A DNA stretch of 64,000 nucleotides, from assembly GCF_003946915.1 (NCBI RefSeq), contig NZ_RPOC01000009.1, positions 1 to 64,000 of the forward strand. The letters are read 5' to 3'. The stretch comes from Flavobacterium ustbae (GTDB lineage: Bacteria; Bacteroidota; Bacteroidia; Flavobacteriales; Flavobacteriaceae). The notes under the pieces are model-generated. The model saw only the letters and a program-made list of their open reading frames with translations. It did not search any database and had not been told where the DNA came from. The position numbers and the translations under genes were made by a program. Positions 1-7,744 of the stretch are shown piece by piece (the stretch's first letter is position 1; every line of letters starts with the position of its first letter).

Positions 1-97
1 AAGCTACCGAAGTAGCGCGGATAGCCCGACCGCGTCCCGATAAAAGGGCGAATAAGCGTAAAGTGAAATAGCCCTTTTATCGGGATGTGGGCACGCC
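1..97 (-). repeat. Structured dispersed element, copy 1 (cut by window start)
   Basis: Read on the minus strand, this matches the element at 4096-4210: a GGCGTGCCC start, a long stem, a conserved GCTTATTCGCCC loop border, then TCGGGCTATCCGCGC and a GCTAC-TTCG-GTAGC hairpin. The stem is a perfect 15-bp inverted repeat (TCCCGATAAAAGGGC with its complement). The stem bases differ from those of copy 2, yet both copies pair. The distal end lies outside the window. It is either a structured RNA or a REP-like mobile palindrome; its function is unknown. Confidence 0.75.
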
Positions 98-112
98 TAG
101 ATTATTATTTTT

Positions 113-133
113 GTTTCAGGTTTCAAGTTTCGT
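113..133. repeat. Heptamer micro-repeat (GTTTCAR x3)
   Basis: Three heptamers in exact phase (GTTTCAG, GTTTCAA, GTTTCGT) lie downstream of gcvP. The same core recurs at 15014-15041 and 23637-23664. Confidence 0.6.
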
Positions 134-161
134 TGGAACGTGAAACAAAAATTTAAACCAT

Positions 162-193
162 AAAAAACCCGACAAATTTTAAAACTTGTCGGG
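162..193 (-). terminator. Rho-independent terminator of gcvP
   Basis: On the minus strand a CCCGACAAGT stem pairs with its downstream complement and is followed by six T. It starts 26 bp after the gcvP stop. The CCCGACAA core is the same as in the terminator after obg. Confidence 0.85.
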
Positions 194-219
194 TCTGGAT
201 ATTAATAAAAACTAAATTC

Positions 220-3069
220 TTAGTTTTCCATATAAGCTTCAATAGGAGCACAGCTACAAACTAAATTTCTATCACCATACGCATCGTCTACACGACGAAC
301 AGATGGCCAGAATTTATTTTCGGCAATATAATCTAATGGGTAAGCCGCTTTTTCTCTTGTATAAGGGAAATCCCAGTTATCAGTAGTTAACATTGCTAAA
401 GTATGCGGTGCATTTTTCAATACATTGTTTTTATCATCAGCAGTTGCTTCTTCAATCTCTTTTCTGATTGAGATTAATGCATCACAAAAACGATCTAATT
501 CTGCTAAATCTTCAGATTCTGTAGGCTCGATCATTAAAGTTCCCGCAACTGGGAAAGAAACCGTTGGAGCGTGGAAACCATAATCCATTAAACGTTTTGC
601 GATATCACCCACTTCGATTCCGTTTTCTTTGAAAGAACGGCAATCTAAAATCATTTCGTGCGCCGCTCTTCCGCATTCTCCGGTATAAAGAATTGGATAG
701 TGACCTTCGAAACGCGCTTTCATATAGTTTGCATTCAAAATTGCGTGTTCTGTAGCACTTTTTAATCCTTCAGCTCCCATCATTGTGATGTAACCGTAAG
801 AAATTAAACAAACCAAAGCAGATCCGTAAGGTGCAGATGAAATAGCAGTAATCGCTTGTTCGCCACCAACATTCAAAATTGGGTTTGTTGGCAAAAACGG
901 AACTAATTTTTCGTTCACGCAGATTGGTCCAACACCAGGTCCACCACCACCGTGAGGAATAGCGAAAGTTTTGTGTAAGTTTAAGTGACAAACGTCAGCG
1001 CCAATTGTAGCAGGATTTGTTAATCCAACTTGTGCGTTCATGTTGGCACCGTCCATATATACTAATCCGCCGTTGTCGTGGATTAATTTTGTGATTTCGA
1101 TAATTGAAGATTCAAAAACTCCGTGAGTAGAAGGATACGTTACCATTAAACAAGATAAATCATCTTTGTGTTCAATCGCTTTTTCTCTTAAATCTTCTAC
1201 GTCAATATTTCCTTCCGGAGTTGTTTTAGTCACAATGATTTTCATTCCGGCCATCGCTGCAGAAGCAGGGTTTGTTCCGTGAGCAGATGAAGGAATCAAA
1301 CATACATTGCGGTGACCTTCGTTTCTTGACATGTGGTAAGCACGAATTGCCATTAAACCAGCATATTCTCCTTGCGCTCCAGAGTTTGGCTGTAATGTAG
1401 TTCCAGCAAAACCAGTAATTACATTTAATTGTTGCTCTAATTTTTTAAGCATTGTAAGGTAACCTTCAACCTGGTCAACTGGAGCAAACGGGTGAATGCT
1501 GTTCCAGTTTGGCATAGATAAAGGCAACATTTCTGAAGCTGCGTTTAATTTCATTGTACAAGAACCTAATGAAATCATCGAGTGATTCAATGATAAATCT
1601 TTACGCTCTAATTTTTTGATGTAACGCATCAACTGACTTTCTGAATGATGATTGTTGAAAACATCATGCGTTAAGAAAGGCGACGTTCTTTCTAAAGAAG
1701 CCGGTAATTGACTTGCCCCTGATAATTCAGAAACCGTAAAAGTTTCTTTTCCTAAAGCTTCAGCAAAAATCGCAATAATTTGGTTGATGTCGGCAACTGC
1801 AGTTGTTTCGTTAAATGAAATCGAAACACTTTCAGCATCAGGATAGAAGAAGTTTACTTTGTTTTTCTCTGCAACCGCTTTTACTTTTTGAGCGTCTGCT
1901 TTTACTAAAATAGTATCAAAGAAAGCCGTATTAGTTTGGTAAACTCCTAATTTATTTAAAGCTTCAGCAGCAGTAACCGCAGAAGCGTGAACTTTGTTTG
2001 CAATGTATTTCAAACCTTTTGGTCCGTGGTAAACCGCGTACATTCCGGCCATAACGGCTAATAAAACCTGAGCTGTACAAATATTTGAAGTTGCTTTTTC
2101 ACGTTTAATGTGCTGTTCGCGAGTTCCTAATGCCATACGTAAAGCACGATTTCCGTTTGTATCAACAGAAACTCCAATGATGCGACCCGGCATAGAACGT
2201 TTGTATTCGTCTTTAGTTGCAAAATAAGCAGCGTGAGGACCACCGTAACCCATTGGTACACCAAAACGTTGTGTAGTTCCCACTACAACTGCAGCTCCCA
2301 TTTCTCCCGGAGAAGTTAAAGTTGCCAATGATAAAATATCTGCAGCAAAGGCAACTTTGATTTCGTTTTCTTTTGCTTTGGCAACAAAAGCGCTGTAATC
2401 GTTTACTTGACCATATTTTCCTGGATATTGTAAAATTGCTCCGAAGAACTCTGTAGAAAAATCAAAGTTTTCGTGGTTTCCAACTACTAATTCAATTCCG
2501 ATTGGTGTTGAACGTGTTTGAAGTACAGATAAAGTTTGAGGTAAAATTTCTTCAGAAACGAAGAATTTATGTGTATTGTTTTTCTTTTGATCTCTTGTAC
2601 GAACGTCAAATAATAACGCCATAGCTTCTGCAGCAGCAGTTCCTTCATCTAATAAAGATGCATTTGCGATTTCCATTCCGGTTAATTCGATAACCGTAGT
2701 TTGGAAATTTAAAATAGCTTCTAAACGTCCCTGAGCAATTTCTGCCTGATAAGGAGTATAAGCTGTATACCATCCCGGGTTTTCAAAAATATTTCTCTGA
2801 ATCGGAGCCGGAACAATAGTCGGGTGATAACCCAAACCAATGTATGATTTAAATGTTTTATTTTTCTTCCCTAATTCGCGAATATGATTTGCAAATTCGA
2901 ATTCTGTCATTGCAGGATCTAAATTCAACGGCGCTTTTAGACGAATATCATCTGGAAGTGTTTCATAAACCAGTTGTTCAATCGAGTCAACCCCAATAGT
3001 CTTCAACATGTACGGAAGATCGGTTTCTCTTGGGCCAATGTGTCTTAAAGCAAAAGCATCTGTTCTCAT
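220..3069 (-). CDS. gcvP: Glycine dehydrogenase (decarboxylating), P protein of the glycine cleavage system
   Basis: This PLP enzyme decarboxylates glycine and passes the aminomethyl group to the lipoyl H protein, feeding one-carbon units into tetrahydrofolate. The 949 residues match the long single-chain P protein, with N- and C-terminal halves in one polypeptide. The PLP-lysine motif LNLHKTFAIPHGGGGPG is present with the lysine at residue 700. The ATG start fits the family N-terminus (FALRHIGPRE). The gene stands alone; gcvT and gcvH are not nearby. Its 5' region (3070-3267) has a small GCCTCA/TGAGGC hairpin at 3106-3123 but no recognisable glycine riboswitch core. A terminator follows the stop. 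Confidence 0.97.
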   Translation of the reverse strand: MRTDAFALRHIGPRETDLPYMLKTIGVDSIEQLVYETLPDDIRLKAPLNLDPAMTEFEFANHIRELGKKNKTFKSYIGLGYHPTIVPAPIQRNIFENPGWYTAYTPYQAEIAQGRLEAILNFQTTVIELTGMEIANASLLDEGTAAAEAMALLFDVRTRDQKKNNTHKFFVSEEILPQTLSVLQTRSTPIGIELVVGNHENFDFSTEFFGAILQYPGKYGQVNDYSAFVAKAKENEIKVAFAADILSLATLTSPGEMGAAVVVGTTQRFGVPMGYGGPHAAYFATKDEYKRSMPGRIIGVSVDTNGNRALRMALGTREQHIKREKATSNICTAQVLLAVMAGMYAVYHGPKGLKYIANKVHASAVTAAEALNKLGVYQTNTAFFDTILVKADAQKVKAVAEKNKVNFFYPDAESVSISFNETTAVADINQIIAIFAEALGKETFTVSELSGASQLPASLERTSPFLTHDVFNNHHSESQLMRYIKKLERKDLSLNHSMISLGSCTMKLNAASEMLPLSMPNWNSIHPFAPVDQVEGYLTMLKKLEQQLNVITGFAGTTLQPNSGAQGEYAGLMAIRAYHMSRNEGHRNVCLIPSSAHGTNPASAAMAGMKIIVTKTTPEGNIDVEDLREKAIEHKDDLSCLMVTYPSTHGVFESSIIEITKLIHDNGGLVYMDGANMNAQVGLTNPATIGADVCHLNLHKTFAIPHGGGGPGVGPICVNEKLVPFLPTNPILNVGGEQAITAISSAPYGSALVCLISYGYITMMGAEGLKSATEHAILNANYMKARFEGHYPILYTGECGRAAHEMILDCRSFKENGIEVGDIAKRLMDYGFHAPTVSFPVAGTLMIEPTESEDLAELDRFCDALISIRKEIEEATADDKNNVLKNAPHTLAMLTTDNWDFPYTREKAAYPLDYIAENKFWPSVRRVDDAYGDRNLVCSCAPIEAYMEN

Positions 3070-3235
3070 TTGTAGCTATATAAATTTTTAAGGGCAATGC
3101 CATCAGCCTCAGTTTTATGAGGCAAATAACATTTGAAAGTAAATGTGTTGTTTTTTTGTGGCGCAAAATTAAGTATTATTAATAATTTAATAGGTATTTT
3201 TAACTTCAATTTTTATCAAATTTCTAACTAAAGAG

Positions 3236-3263
3236 TTGATTTGTTACCAATTGATTAGATTTG
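3236..3263 (+). promoter_or_regulatory. Promoter of the UbiA-like gene
   Basis: TTG at 3236-3238, a 17-bp spacer and TAGATTTG at 3256-3263 match the Bacteroidota -33/-7 consensus (TTG...TAnnTTTG). Only four bases (AGGC) separate the -7 box from the ATG at 3268, so the transcript is predicted to be leaderless. Confidence 0.7.
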
Positions 3264-3267
3264 AGGC

Positions 3268-4080
3268 ATGAAACTTCTAAAACAGATATTAAATTTTTAT
3301 TTAAACAGCAGTATTCACGTGGCTTTGTCGTGTTTCGCTTTGGTGCATATTACTTTCCATGTATTTCATATTCAATACGATGAGCCAATGGCGCTTTTTG
3401 TTTTTTTCGGCACAATTGTAGGATATAATTTCGTAAAATATGACGCGCTGGTTCGCGTCAAGAAAAATCCAATTTCAACACAGTTAAAAATCATCGCTGT
3501 TTTGAGTTTAATTTCGGTGATTTTAGTCGGTTATTATTTTCTTCAATTAAAACGAATTACTCAAATTGTCTCGTTCGGAATTTTTGCTATAACCGCACTT
3601 TATACATTACCCTTTTTCCCAAACCGAAGAAATGCCCGAAACTGGGCTGGAGTAAAAATTTACATTGTTGCCATTTGCTGGGTCGGCGCCACTTTGGTTT
3701 TGCCTCTTATAAATGCTGAAATTCCGTTTTCGGTAGATTTTTTCATCAAATGTATTCAAAGGTTTATTTTGGTTTTTGTCCTGATTTTAGTTTTCGAAAT
3801 TTTAGATCTCGCTAATGACGATCCGCATTTGCAAACCGTTCCGCAGACAATCGGAGTCAAAAAAACCAAACTTCTCGGATTTTTATTGTTGATTCCGTTT
3901 TGGTTTCTCGAGGTTTTTGTTTCAACATTCAATTATCACGATGCCATTATAAATTTGATAATGGTCATAATGCTAATGCTTTTTATTGCCTTTGCAAACA
4001 CAAACCGATCTAAATATTATACTTCTTTTTGGGTAGAAGCCGTTCCGATTTTTTGGTGGCTGATGATTGTTTATTTTTAA
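3268..4080 (+). CDS. UbiA-like integral membrane protein
   Basis: A 270-residue hydrophobic protein with about seven to eight predicted membrane helices. The segment DLANDDPHLQTVPQTIGVKK (about residues 179-198) resembles the second Asp-rich motif of UbiA prenyltransferases (DxxxDxxxGVKT), and GYNFVKYDALVR near residue 54 could be a degenerate first motif. In the family these aspartates bind Mg2+ and prenyl diphosphate. The first motif is weak, so substrate and activity cannot be assigned. It has its own promoter, is divergent from gcvP, and a structured repeat begins 15 bp after its stop. Confidence 0.6.
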   Translation: MKLLKQILNFYLNSSIHVALSCFALVHITFHVFHIQYDEPMALFVFFGTIVGYNFVKYDALVRVKKNPISTQLKIIAVLSLISVILVGYYFLQLKRITQIVSFGIFAITALYTLPFFPNRRNARNWAGVKIYIVAICWVGATLVLPLINAEIPFSVDFFIKCIQRFILVFVLILVFEILDLANDDPHLQTVPQTIGVKKTKLLGFLLLIPFWFLEVFVSTFNYHDAIINLIMVIMLMLFIAFANTNRSKYYTSFWVEAVPIFWWLMIVYF

Positions 4081-4095
4081 GAGTAAATATACTTT

Positions 4096-4210
4096 GGGCG
4101 TGCCCCCTTTTAGATAAGTGGGCCAACATACTTTGCGCTTATTCGCCCACTTATCAAAAAGGCGTCGGGCTATCCGCGCTACTTCGGTAGCCAGCTCCTA
4201 TCCTTCACGC
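4096..4210 (+). repeat. Structured dispersed element, copy 2 (complete)
   Basis: It begins GGGCGTGCCC, forms an AT/GC stem (GATAAGTGGGC with GCCCACTTATC, extended by CTTTT/AAAAG across one mismatch), carries the loop ACTTTGCGCTTATTC, then TCGGGCTATCCGCGC, a GCTAC-TTCG-GTAGC hairpin with a cUUCGg tetraloop, and ends CTCCTATCCTTCACGC. Copy 1 at 1-97 keeps loop and tail but has a different stem sequence that also pairs. No protein is supported here. Confidence 0.75.
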
Positions 4211-4253
4211 AAAACGTATAACGAGAAGATTCATTTTCAAAAGAAAATCAGAT

Positions 4254-4381
4254 CAATTGCCTACAGCTTTAGCTGGAGGAAGATTAATGATAACAAAGAG
4301 GCTTTAGCCAAATCTAACCTTTTGGCTAAAGCCTTGAATACCCATAAAATTTTCACCTCCAGCTAAAGCTGGAGGCAATTC
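4254..4381. repeat. Nested palindrome (CCAGCTTTAGCTGG outer arms, GGCTTTAGCCAAA inner arms)
   Basis: The outer arms at 4254-4280 and 4353-4381 are inverted copies around AGCTTTAGCTGGAGG (one arm has TGCCTACAGC where the complement would need TGCCTCCAGC). Inner arms at 4298-4312 and 4321-4333 (GAGGCTTTAGCCAAA, TTTGGCTAAAGCC) form a second stem. Its right edge overlaps the stop codon of the SRPBCC gene by two bases. Confidence 0.75.
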
Positions 4382-4835
4382 ATATTTTGTTTTCGCAAAA
4401 CTCTTTCAGAATTTTATTTCTTTCAATCAGAAAATGAATAAGATGCCTTTTCAAAAACAAAACATCAAATAATTTCCCGAAAACTCCAAAAGGCGTTTCA
4501 TATTGCAATTGATCTTTCATAATCGTAAAATCATTTTGTTCTTCAAAAAAATGTTCATGTTTAAAAGATTTAAAATGACCTTTTTCCATTTCATCCACAA
4601 AATAATCATAAAAGTTCATGACAGTAATTCGGCTTTTGTGCTGCAAATAAAATCCAAAATGTTTGCCGCGCCAGGTTACTGTTTCGTTTAAATTAATTAA
4701 ACCAGAAGTTATTCCAGCAACTGCTTTTTCTTTTGATTGGCTTGCAGATTGTTGATGAACATCAATATTTCTTGAGGCGTCAAAGACGTTTTTTATTGGT
4801 GCTTTTATTTTGGTTCTAAGATGGATTGTTGTCAT
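4380..4835 (-). CDS. SRPBCC-superfamily ligand-binding protein
   Basis: A 151-residue cytoplasmic protein with no signal peptide. It opens with a beta strand and KAPIKNVFDASRNIDVHQQS, the typical START/Bet v1-like beginning, has a central WRGKHFGFYLQHKSRI strand pair, and ends in a long helix (HLIHFLIERNKILKEF). The fold binds small hydrophobic ligands; no substrate can be named. SRPBCC domains are often fused to, or adjacent to, TIGR01777 epimerases, and such a gene lies just upstream. Here 325 bp of repeats separate them, so the gene may need its own promoter. The stop codon lies at the edge of a palindromic repeat. Confidence 0.75.
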   Translation of the reverse strand: MTTIHLRTKIKAPIKNVFDASRNIDVHQQSASQSKEKAVAGITSGLINLNETVTWRGKHFGFYLQHKSRITVMNFYDYFVDEMEKGHFKSFKHEHFFEEQNDFTIMKDQLQYETPFGVFGKLFDVLFLKRHLIHFLIERNKILKEFCENKI

Positions 4836-4871
4836 TAGAAAAGTTATTTATAATATTTGATCACGTCTTGT

Positions 4872-4974
4872 TTGTCATCCTGACGAAGGAAGGATCTCCG
4901 CAAGAGACTCTACAAAGTATTTCCAATCTTTGTGGAATATGTCGTGGAGATTTCTCCTTCGTCGAAATGACAAA
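4872..4974. repeat. Inverted dispersed repeat (TTGTCATCCTGACGAAGGA type)
   Basis: The left arm at 4872-4898 (TTGTCATCCTGACGAAGGA then AGGATCTC) and right arm at 4947-4974, ending TCGTCGAAATGACAAA, are imperfect inverted copies. This is the first of three elements filling the 325-bp gap 4836-5160. Confidence 0.7.
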
Positions 4975-4994
4975 ACGTTACGGATTTGGATTGT

Positions 4995-5084
4995 GTTCCC
5001 ACGGTTGAAACCGTGGGCTATGCTTGAATGCGAAAAAAAAATAAGAATGTAAAAACATAGCCCACGATTGAAATCGTGGGAAAC
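4995..5084. repeat. Inverted pair of CCCACGG palindromes
   Basis: Two 28-29-bp palindromes face each other. 4995-5022 has CCCACGGTTGAAACCGTGGG and 5056-5084 has CCCACGATTGAAATCGTGGG. The G-to-A change on one side of the second stem is matched by C-to-T on the other. The same family is at 19269-19343. Confidence 0.8.
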
Positions 5085-5093
5085 GTATTATTT

Positions 5094-5155
5094 CACAAAG
5101 GTTAATCTTTGTCGTTCTTCTCCCGAAGCCTCGGGATCGCTCAGAATGACAAAAT
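5094..5155. repeat. Half-element with TCCCGA/TCGGGA hairpin
   Basis: A TCCCGA-AGCC-TCGGGA hairpin (5121-5136) is followed by TCAGAATGACAAA, which resembles the outer end of the GTCATCCTGA-type element at 4872-4974. It ends about five bases from the stop of the epimerase gene. Confidence 0.55.
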
Positions 5156-5160
5156 AGAGT

Positions 5161-6066
5161 TTACAATAAATCTCGAAATGTTTTATCAATATCTCCAAAT
5201 TTAAACTCAAATCCATTTTCCAAAAGTCGTTTCGGAATCACATTTCGACTTTTCAAAACCAATTCTGTTTCTGTTCGAATAAAAAAAGAACCAATTTCTA
5301 AAAGCGTTTTACTCAACGGAATTCCGAATGTAAAACCAACAGCTTTTCTCAGCTTTTGCATAAAAGCTGCGTTTCGAATTGGTTTGGGAGAAACAATATT
5401 AATTTTTCCGATAAGCTCTTTTTCAATAATAAAATCAACAGCGCGCGCAAAATCTTCTTCATGAATCCAACTCACAAACTGATTTCCATTTCCTTGTTTT
5501 CCGCCAAAACCAATCTTCGCTAAATTCTTTAACGGAATCAATGCACCGCCGTTTTTTCCTAAAACAATAGAAGTTCGTAAAGCGGTTTTTAAAGTATTTG
5601 GAGTTTCGGTTTTAAAGAATGCTTTTTCCCATGAAAGTGCGACATTTATAGAAAAATCATTTCCAATTTCGCCATCAAATTCATCCATTTCTTTATCCAA
5701 AGAAAAACGATAAATAGTTGCCGTAGAAGAATTCAGCCAATGTTTCGGCGGATTTTGACATTTTAAAATTGCTTCATTTAGAATTTTAGTGCTTTTTATT
5801 CGAGACCATAAAATGTCGTGTTTATTCTTTTTGGTATAACGACAGTCCACAGATTTTCCAACGAGATTAATTAAAACGTCAGCATTTTCTAGTTCCTTTT
5901 CCCAACCAGAAAAATATTTGGCGTTCCAGTTTACGTATTTAATTCCGTCAGCATTTTTAGATTTTCCGCGAGTCAGAATTACAATCTCTTCAAATTTATT
6001 TTTGAAATGACGGACCAAAACCTGCCCTAAAAATCCAGTTCCCGCTGCTATAATAAGTTTACTCAT
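5161..6066 (-). CDS. TIGR01777-family NAD(P)-binding epimerase-like protein
   Basis: An extended-SDR protein of 301 residues. The N-terminus MSKLIIAAGTGFLGQVLV has the Rossmann glycine motif (AGTGFLG, residues 8-14). SSTATIY (around residue 110) and the C-terminal PKRLLENGFEFKF tail are typical of TIGR01777/YfcH. I place the start at the ATG at 6066; an upstream in-frame GTG at 6087 lies inside a palindromic repeat and would code for repeat sequence. The substrate is unknown for the family. Upstream neighbours are the DCC, DUF2071 and GbsR genes on the same strand, probably one operon interrupted by repeats. Confidence 0.85.
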   Translation of the reverse strand: MSKLIIAAGTGFLGQVLVRHFKNKFEEIVILTRGKSKNADGIKYVNWNAKYFSGWEKELENADVLINLVGKSVDCRYTKKNKHDILWSRIKSTKILNEAILKCQNPPKHWLNSSTATIYRFSLDKEMDEFDGEIGNDFSINVALSWEKAFFKTETPNTLKTALRTSIVLGKNGGALIPLKNLAKIGFGGKQGNGNQFVSWIHEEDFARAVDFIIEKELIGKINIVSPKPIRNAAFMQKLRKAVGFTFGIPLSKTLLEIGSFFIRTETELVLKSRNVIPKRLLENGFEFKFGDIDKTFRDLL

Positions 6067-6082
6067 TTGTGTTATTTTTTTC

Positions 6083-6129
6083 GCCACGAATTCACGAATT
6101 TTTTGATATGTAATTCGTGAATTCGTGGC
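6083..6129. repeat. GCCACGAATT palindrome (18-bp perfect arms)
   Basis: GCCACGAATTCACGAATT at 6083-6100 and its exact complement at 6112-6129 flank an 11-bp loop. Each arm contains CACGAATT twice in tandem. The arms are identical to those in the 146-bp array at 27851-28501. It lies six bases after the stop of the DCC gene and just upstream of the epimerase start. Confidence 0.85.
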
Positions 6130-6135
6130 TAATAA

Positions 6136-6954
6136 TTAATTTAAAATTAAAAACAACGCGATAATTCGATACAAAATCCAAGTGAAAGTTAAGTAAAATG
6201 GAAGTTTTAAAATTTTAATTCTTGGAGAATGTTCCAGAAACATAATCAAAACCGTAACTCCAAACCAACCTAAAATTATCATTTGAGGAAGATTCACAAA
6301 TTGACTCAAAATCAGAATCGGACTTAAGATTAAACTTCCCATTAAAGAAACCGTCATTAAATTTCCGGCATAATTGATAATCGTTTGTTTATCGACTTTA
6401 AAAAGAAATAAACTCTGAAAAACAATTTGTCCCAAAGCTAAAATAAGTTCTCTCGTAATACTGCTTTTTGGAAAATTCAATATCAAATTAGAATACCCAA
6501 ATAAAATAAAAGTCGTTACAGTCAACGCAAAACCAATAAACAGAAAACGATATTTATAATTGAAATCGGGTGTGCATTGCAATTTGTTTTCTTCTTTTAC
6601 ATTTCCCGGAATAATCACTTTTCGATTGTAAGAAATAAAAGAATACATTTTTCTGAGAATGAAATGAACTGGTTTTAGGTTTGAAATTTTTTCAATTAAA
6701 GGAAAAGAAAATCCAACGACTTTTATCAAACTGTCAATTCCGTAAATTACCGTTTTGGTTTTGTTGTCGACTAAAGCAATTTCGTTTGGAGCTCTTTTTA
6801 AGTCCACAAAATTTTGCTCTTCGGCTGATAATTCGCAATAAGATTTTCTTCCGTTTTGATCTAACATACCGCTTTTTACAAATCCCGTTGTGTACAAACT
6901 GCAAAGTGGACAATCTTCATCATAAAGTAAAGTTTGATTTTCGAGTGTTTTCAT
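6136..6954 (-). CDS. DCC-family thiol-disulfide oxidoreductase-like membrane protein
   Basis: A 272-residue two-part protein. The N-terminal 120 or so residues carry the DCC motif YDEDCPLC (D12, C15, C18) of DUF393, a thioredoxin-like family named after this motif. The C-terminal half has four to five hydrophobic segments, so the domain is attached to a membrane unit. The redox substrate is unknown. It lies 30 bp downstream of the DUF2071 gene and upstream of the TIGR01777 gene on the same strand. The two-cysteine site is intact, so activity is plausible. Confidence 0.8.
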   Translation of the reverse strand: MKTLENQTLLYDEDCPLCSLYTTGFVKSGMLDQNGRKSYCELSAEEQNFVDLKRAPNEIALVDNKTKTVIYGIDSLIKVVGFSFPLIEKISNLKPVHFILRKMYSFISYNRKVIIPGNVKEENKLQCTPDFNYKYRFLFIGFALTVTTFILFGYSNLILNFPKSSITRELILALGQIVFQSLFLFKVDKQTIINYAGNLMTVSLMGSLILSPILILSQFVNLPQMIILGWFGVTVLIMFLEHSPRIKILKLPFYLTFTWILYRIIALFLILN

Positions 6955-6984
6955 AATTTTTGGTTTTTTGGATTAGTAAATAGC

Positions 6985-7722
6985 TTAATACATTTCTTCT
7001 AAAACAGGTCTTATCTGTAATTTTCTTTTATTCTTAACTCCGATTTTAGAACCTTTAGCCAGAAAAACAGAAGTTGGGTTTAAGTTTTGAAGAAAGGCAA
7101 AATCGTCGCCGTATGTTTTTCCAAAATCAATATCAACATAATGATTTAGAACTTCCAGTTGCTCCCAACGCGGATGTGTAACTTCATATTCAAAAGTAGT
7201 TTCATCGCTGATTTTAGTATATCCAAAATAATGCTCAGTAATGAATTCAGCTTCAGAATCAACTTTAATTGCTGTTGGATTTTTTTGAGTTTCTACCTGA
7301 ATGGTATTCCATTTTTTACCGTTTTTCCATTGATAAACGAAAGTATTTGTCTTTTCATTTTCGAAGATTCCATGCTTCATTTTCTGCGTTTCATAGTGTT
7401 CCTGATACAAAGTATTCGCAATAAATGTGATGGCTTTTTTGGGAACAATTTCTTTAATGAAAACCACACCGCGCTTCCATTCGTCATTTTCAGAACGTTT
7501 CACATAAAATCTCAGATTCACTTCTTCAAAATCGACATGAAACGGAACTTTTAATCCTAAAACTTTTGTCTCTTTAAAAAGAAATCCGACTAAGCTCACA
7601 TAACATTTGCCGTTCCAGATGTCAATCTCAGTTCCTGCTGGAAGATATTTTTCCAGAATTTCCCGATCAACCTCATAATTAAATAAGGCTAAATTTTTCC
7701 ATTGTGCATTTAAGAAATTCAT
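6985..7722 (-). CDS. DUF2071 (YqjF-like) protein
   Basis: A 245-residue soluble protein. The opening WKNLALFNYEVDREILEKYLPAGTEIDIWNGKCYVSLVGF is split by features typical of DUF2071: YLPAGTEID, then GKCYVSLVGF, then a beta-rich core (VNLRFYVKR) and VNHYVDIDFG near the end. The family has an acetoacetate-decarboxylase-like fold and no agreed function. The ATG at 7722 lies downstream of a palindromic operator (7745-7770) that matches the one before the regulator gene, so this gene is probably under direct GbsR control. Confidence 0.8.
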   Translation of the reverse strand: MNFLNAQWKNLALFNYEVDREILEKYLPAGTEIDIWNGKCYVSLVGFLFKETKVLGLKVPFHVDFEEVNLRFYVKRSENDEWKRGVVFIKEIVPKKAITFIANTLYQEHYETQKMKHGIFENEKTNTFVYQWKNGKKWNTIQVETQKNPTAIKVDSEAEFITEHYFGYTKISDETTFEYEVTHPRWEQLEVLNHYVDIDFGKTYGDDFAFLQNLNPTSVFLAKGSKIGVKNKRKLQIRPVLEEMY

Positions 7723-7744
7723 ATTAAGTATTTTTTAAATTTTT

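Noticed and set aside
3070..3267. Glycine riboswitch before gcvP
   Set aside because: Only a small GCCTCA/TGAGGC hairpin is present; the conserved glycine-aptamer core is not visible.
4118..4366. Open frame of 82 codons downstream of the UbiA-like gene
   Set aside because: It runs through two palindromic repeats, has no family resemblance and no credible start.
4826..5008. Open frame of 60 codons
   Set aside because: Made entirely of dispersed repeat sequence between two real genes.
7159..7554. Antisense open frame of 131 codons within the DUF2071 gene
   Set aside because: Composition is that of a shadow of the real gene; no promoter, start context or family match.
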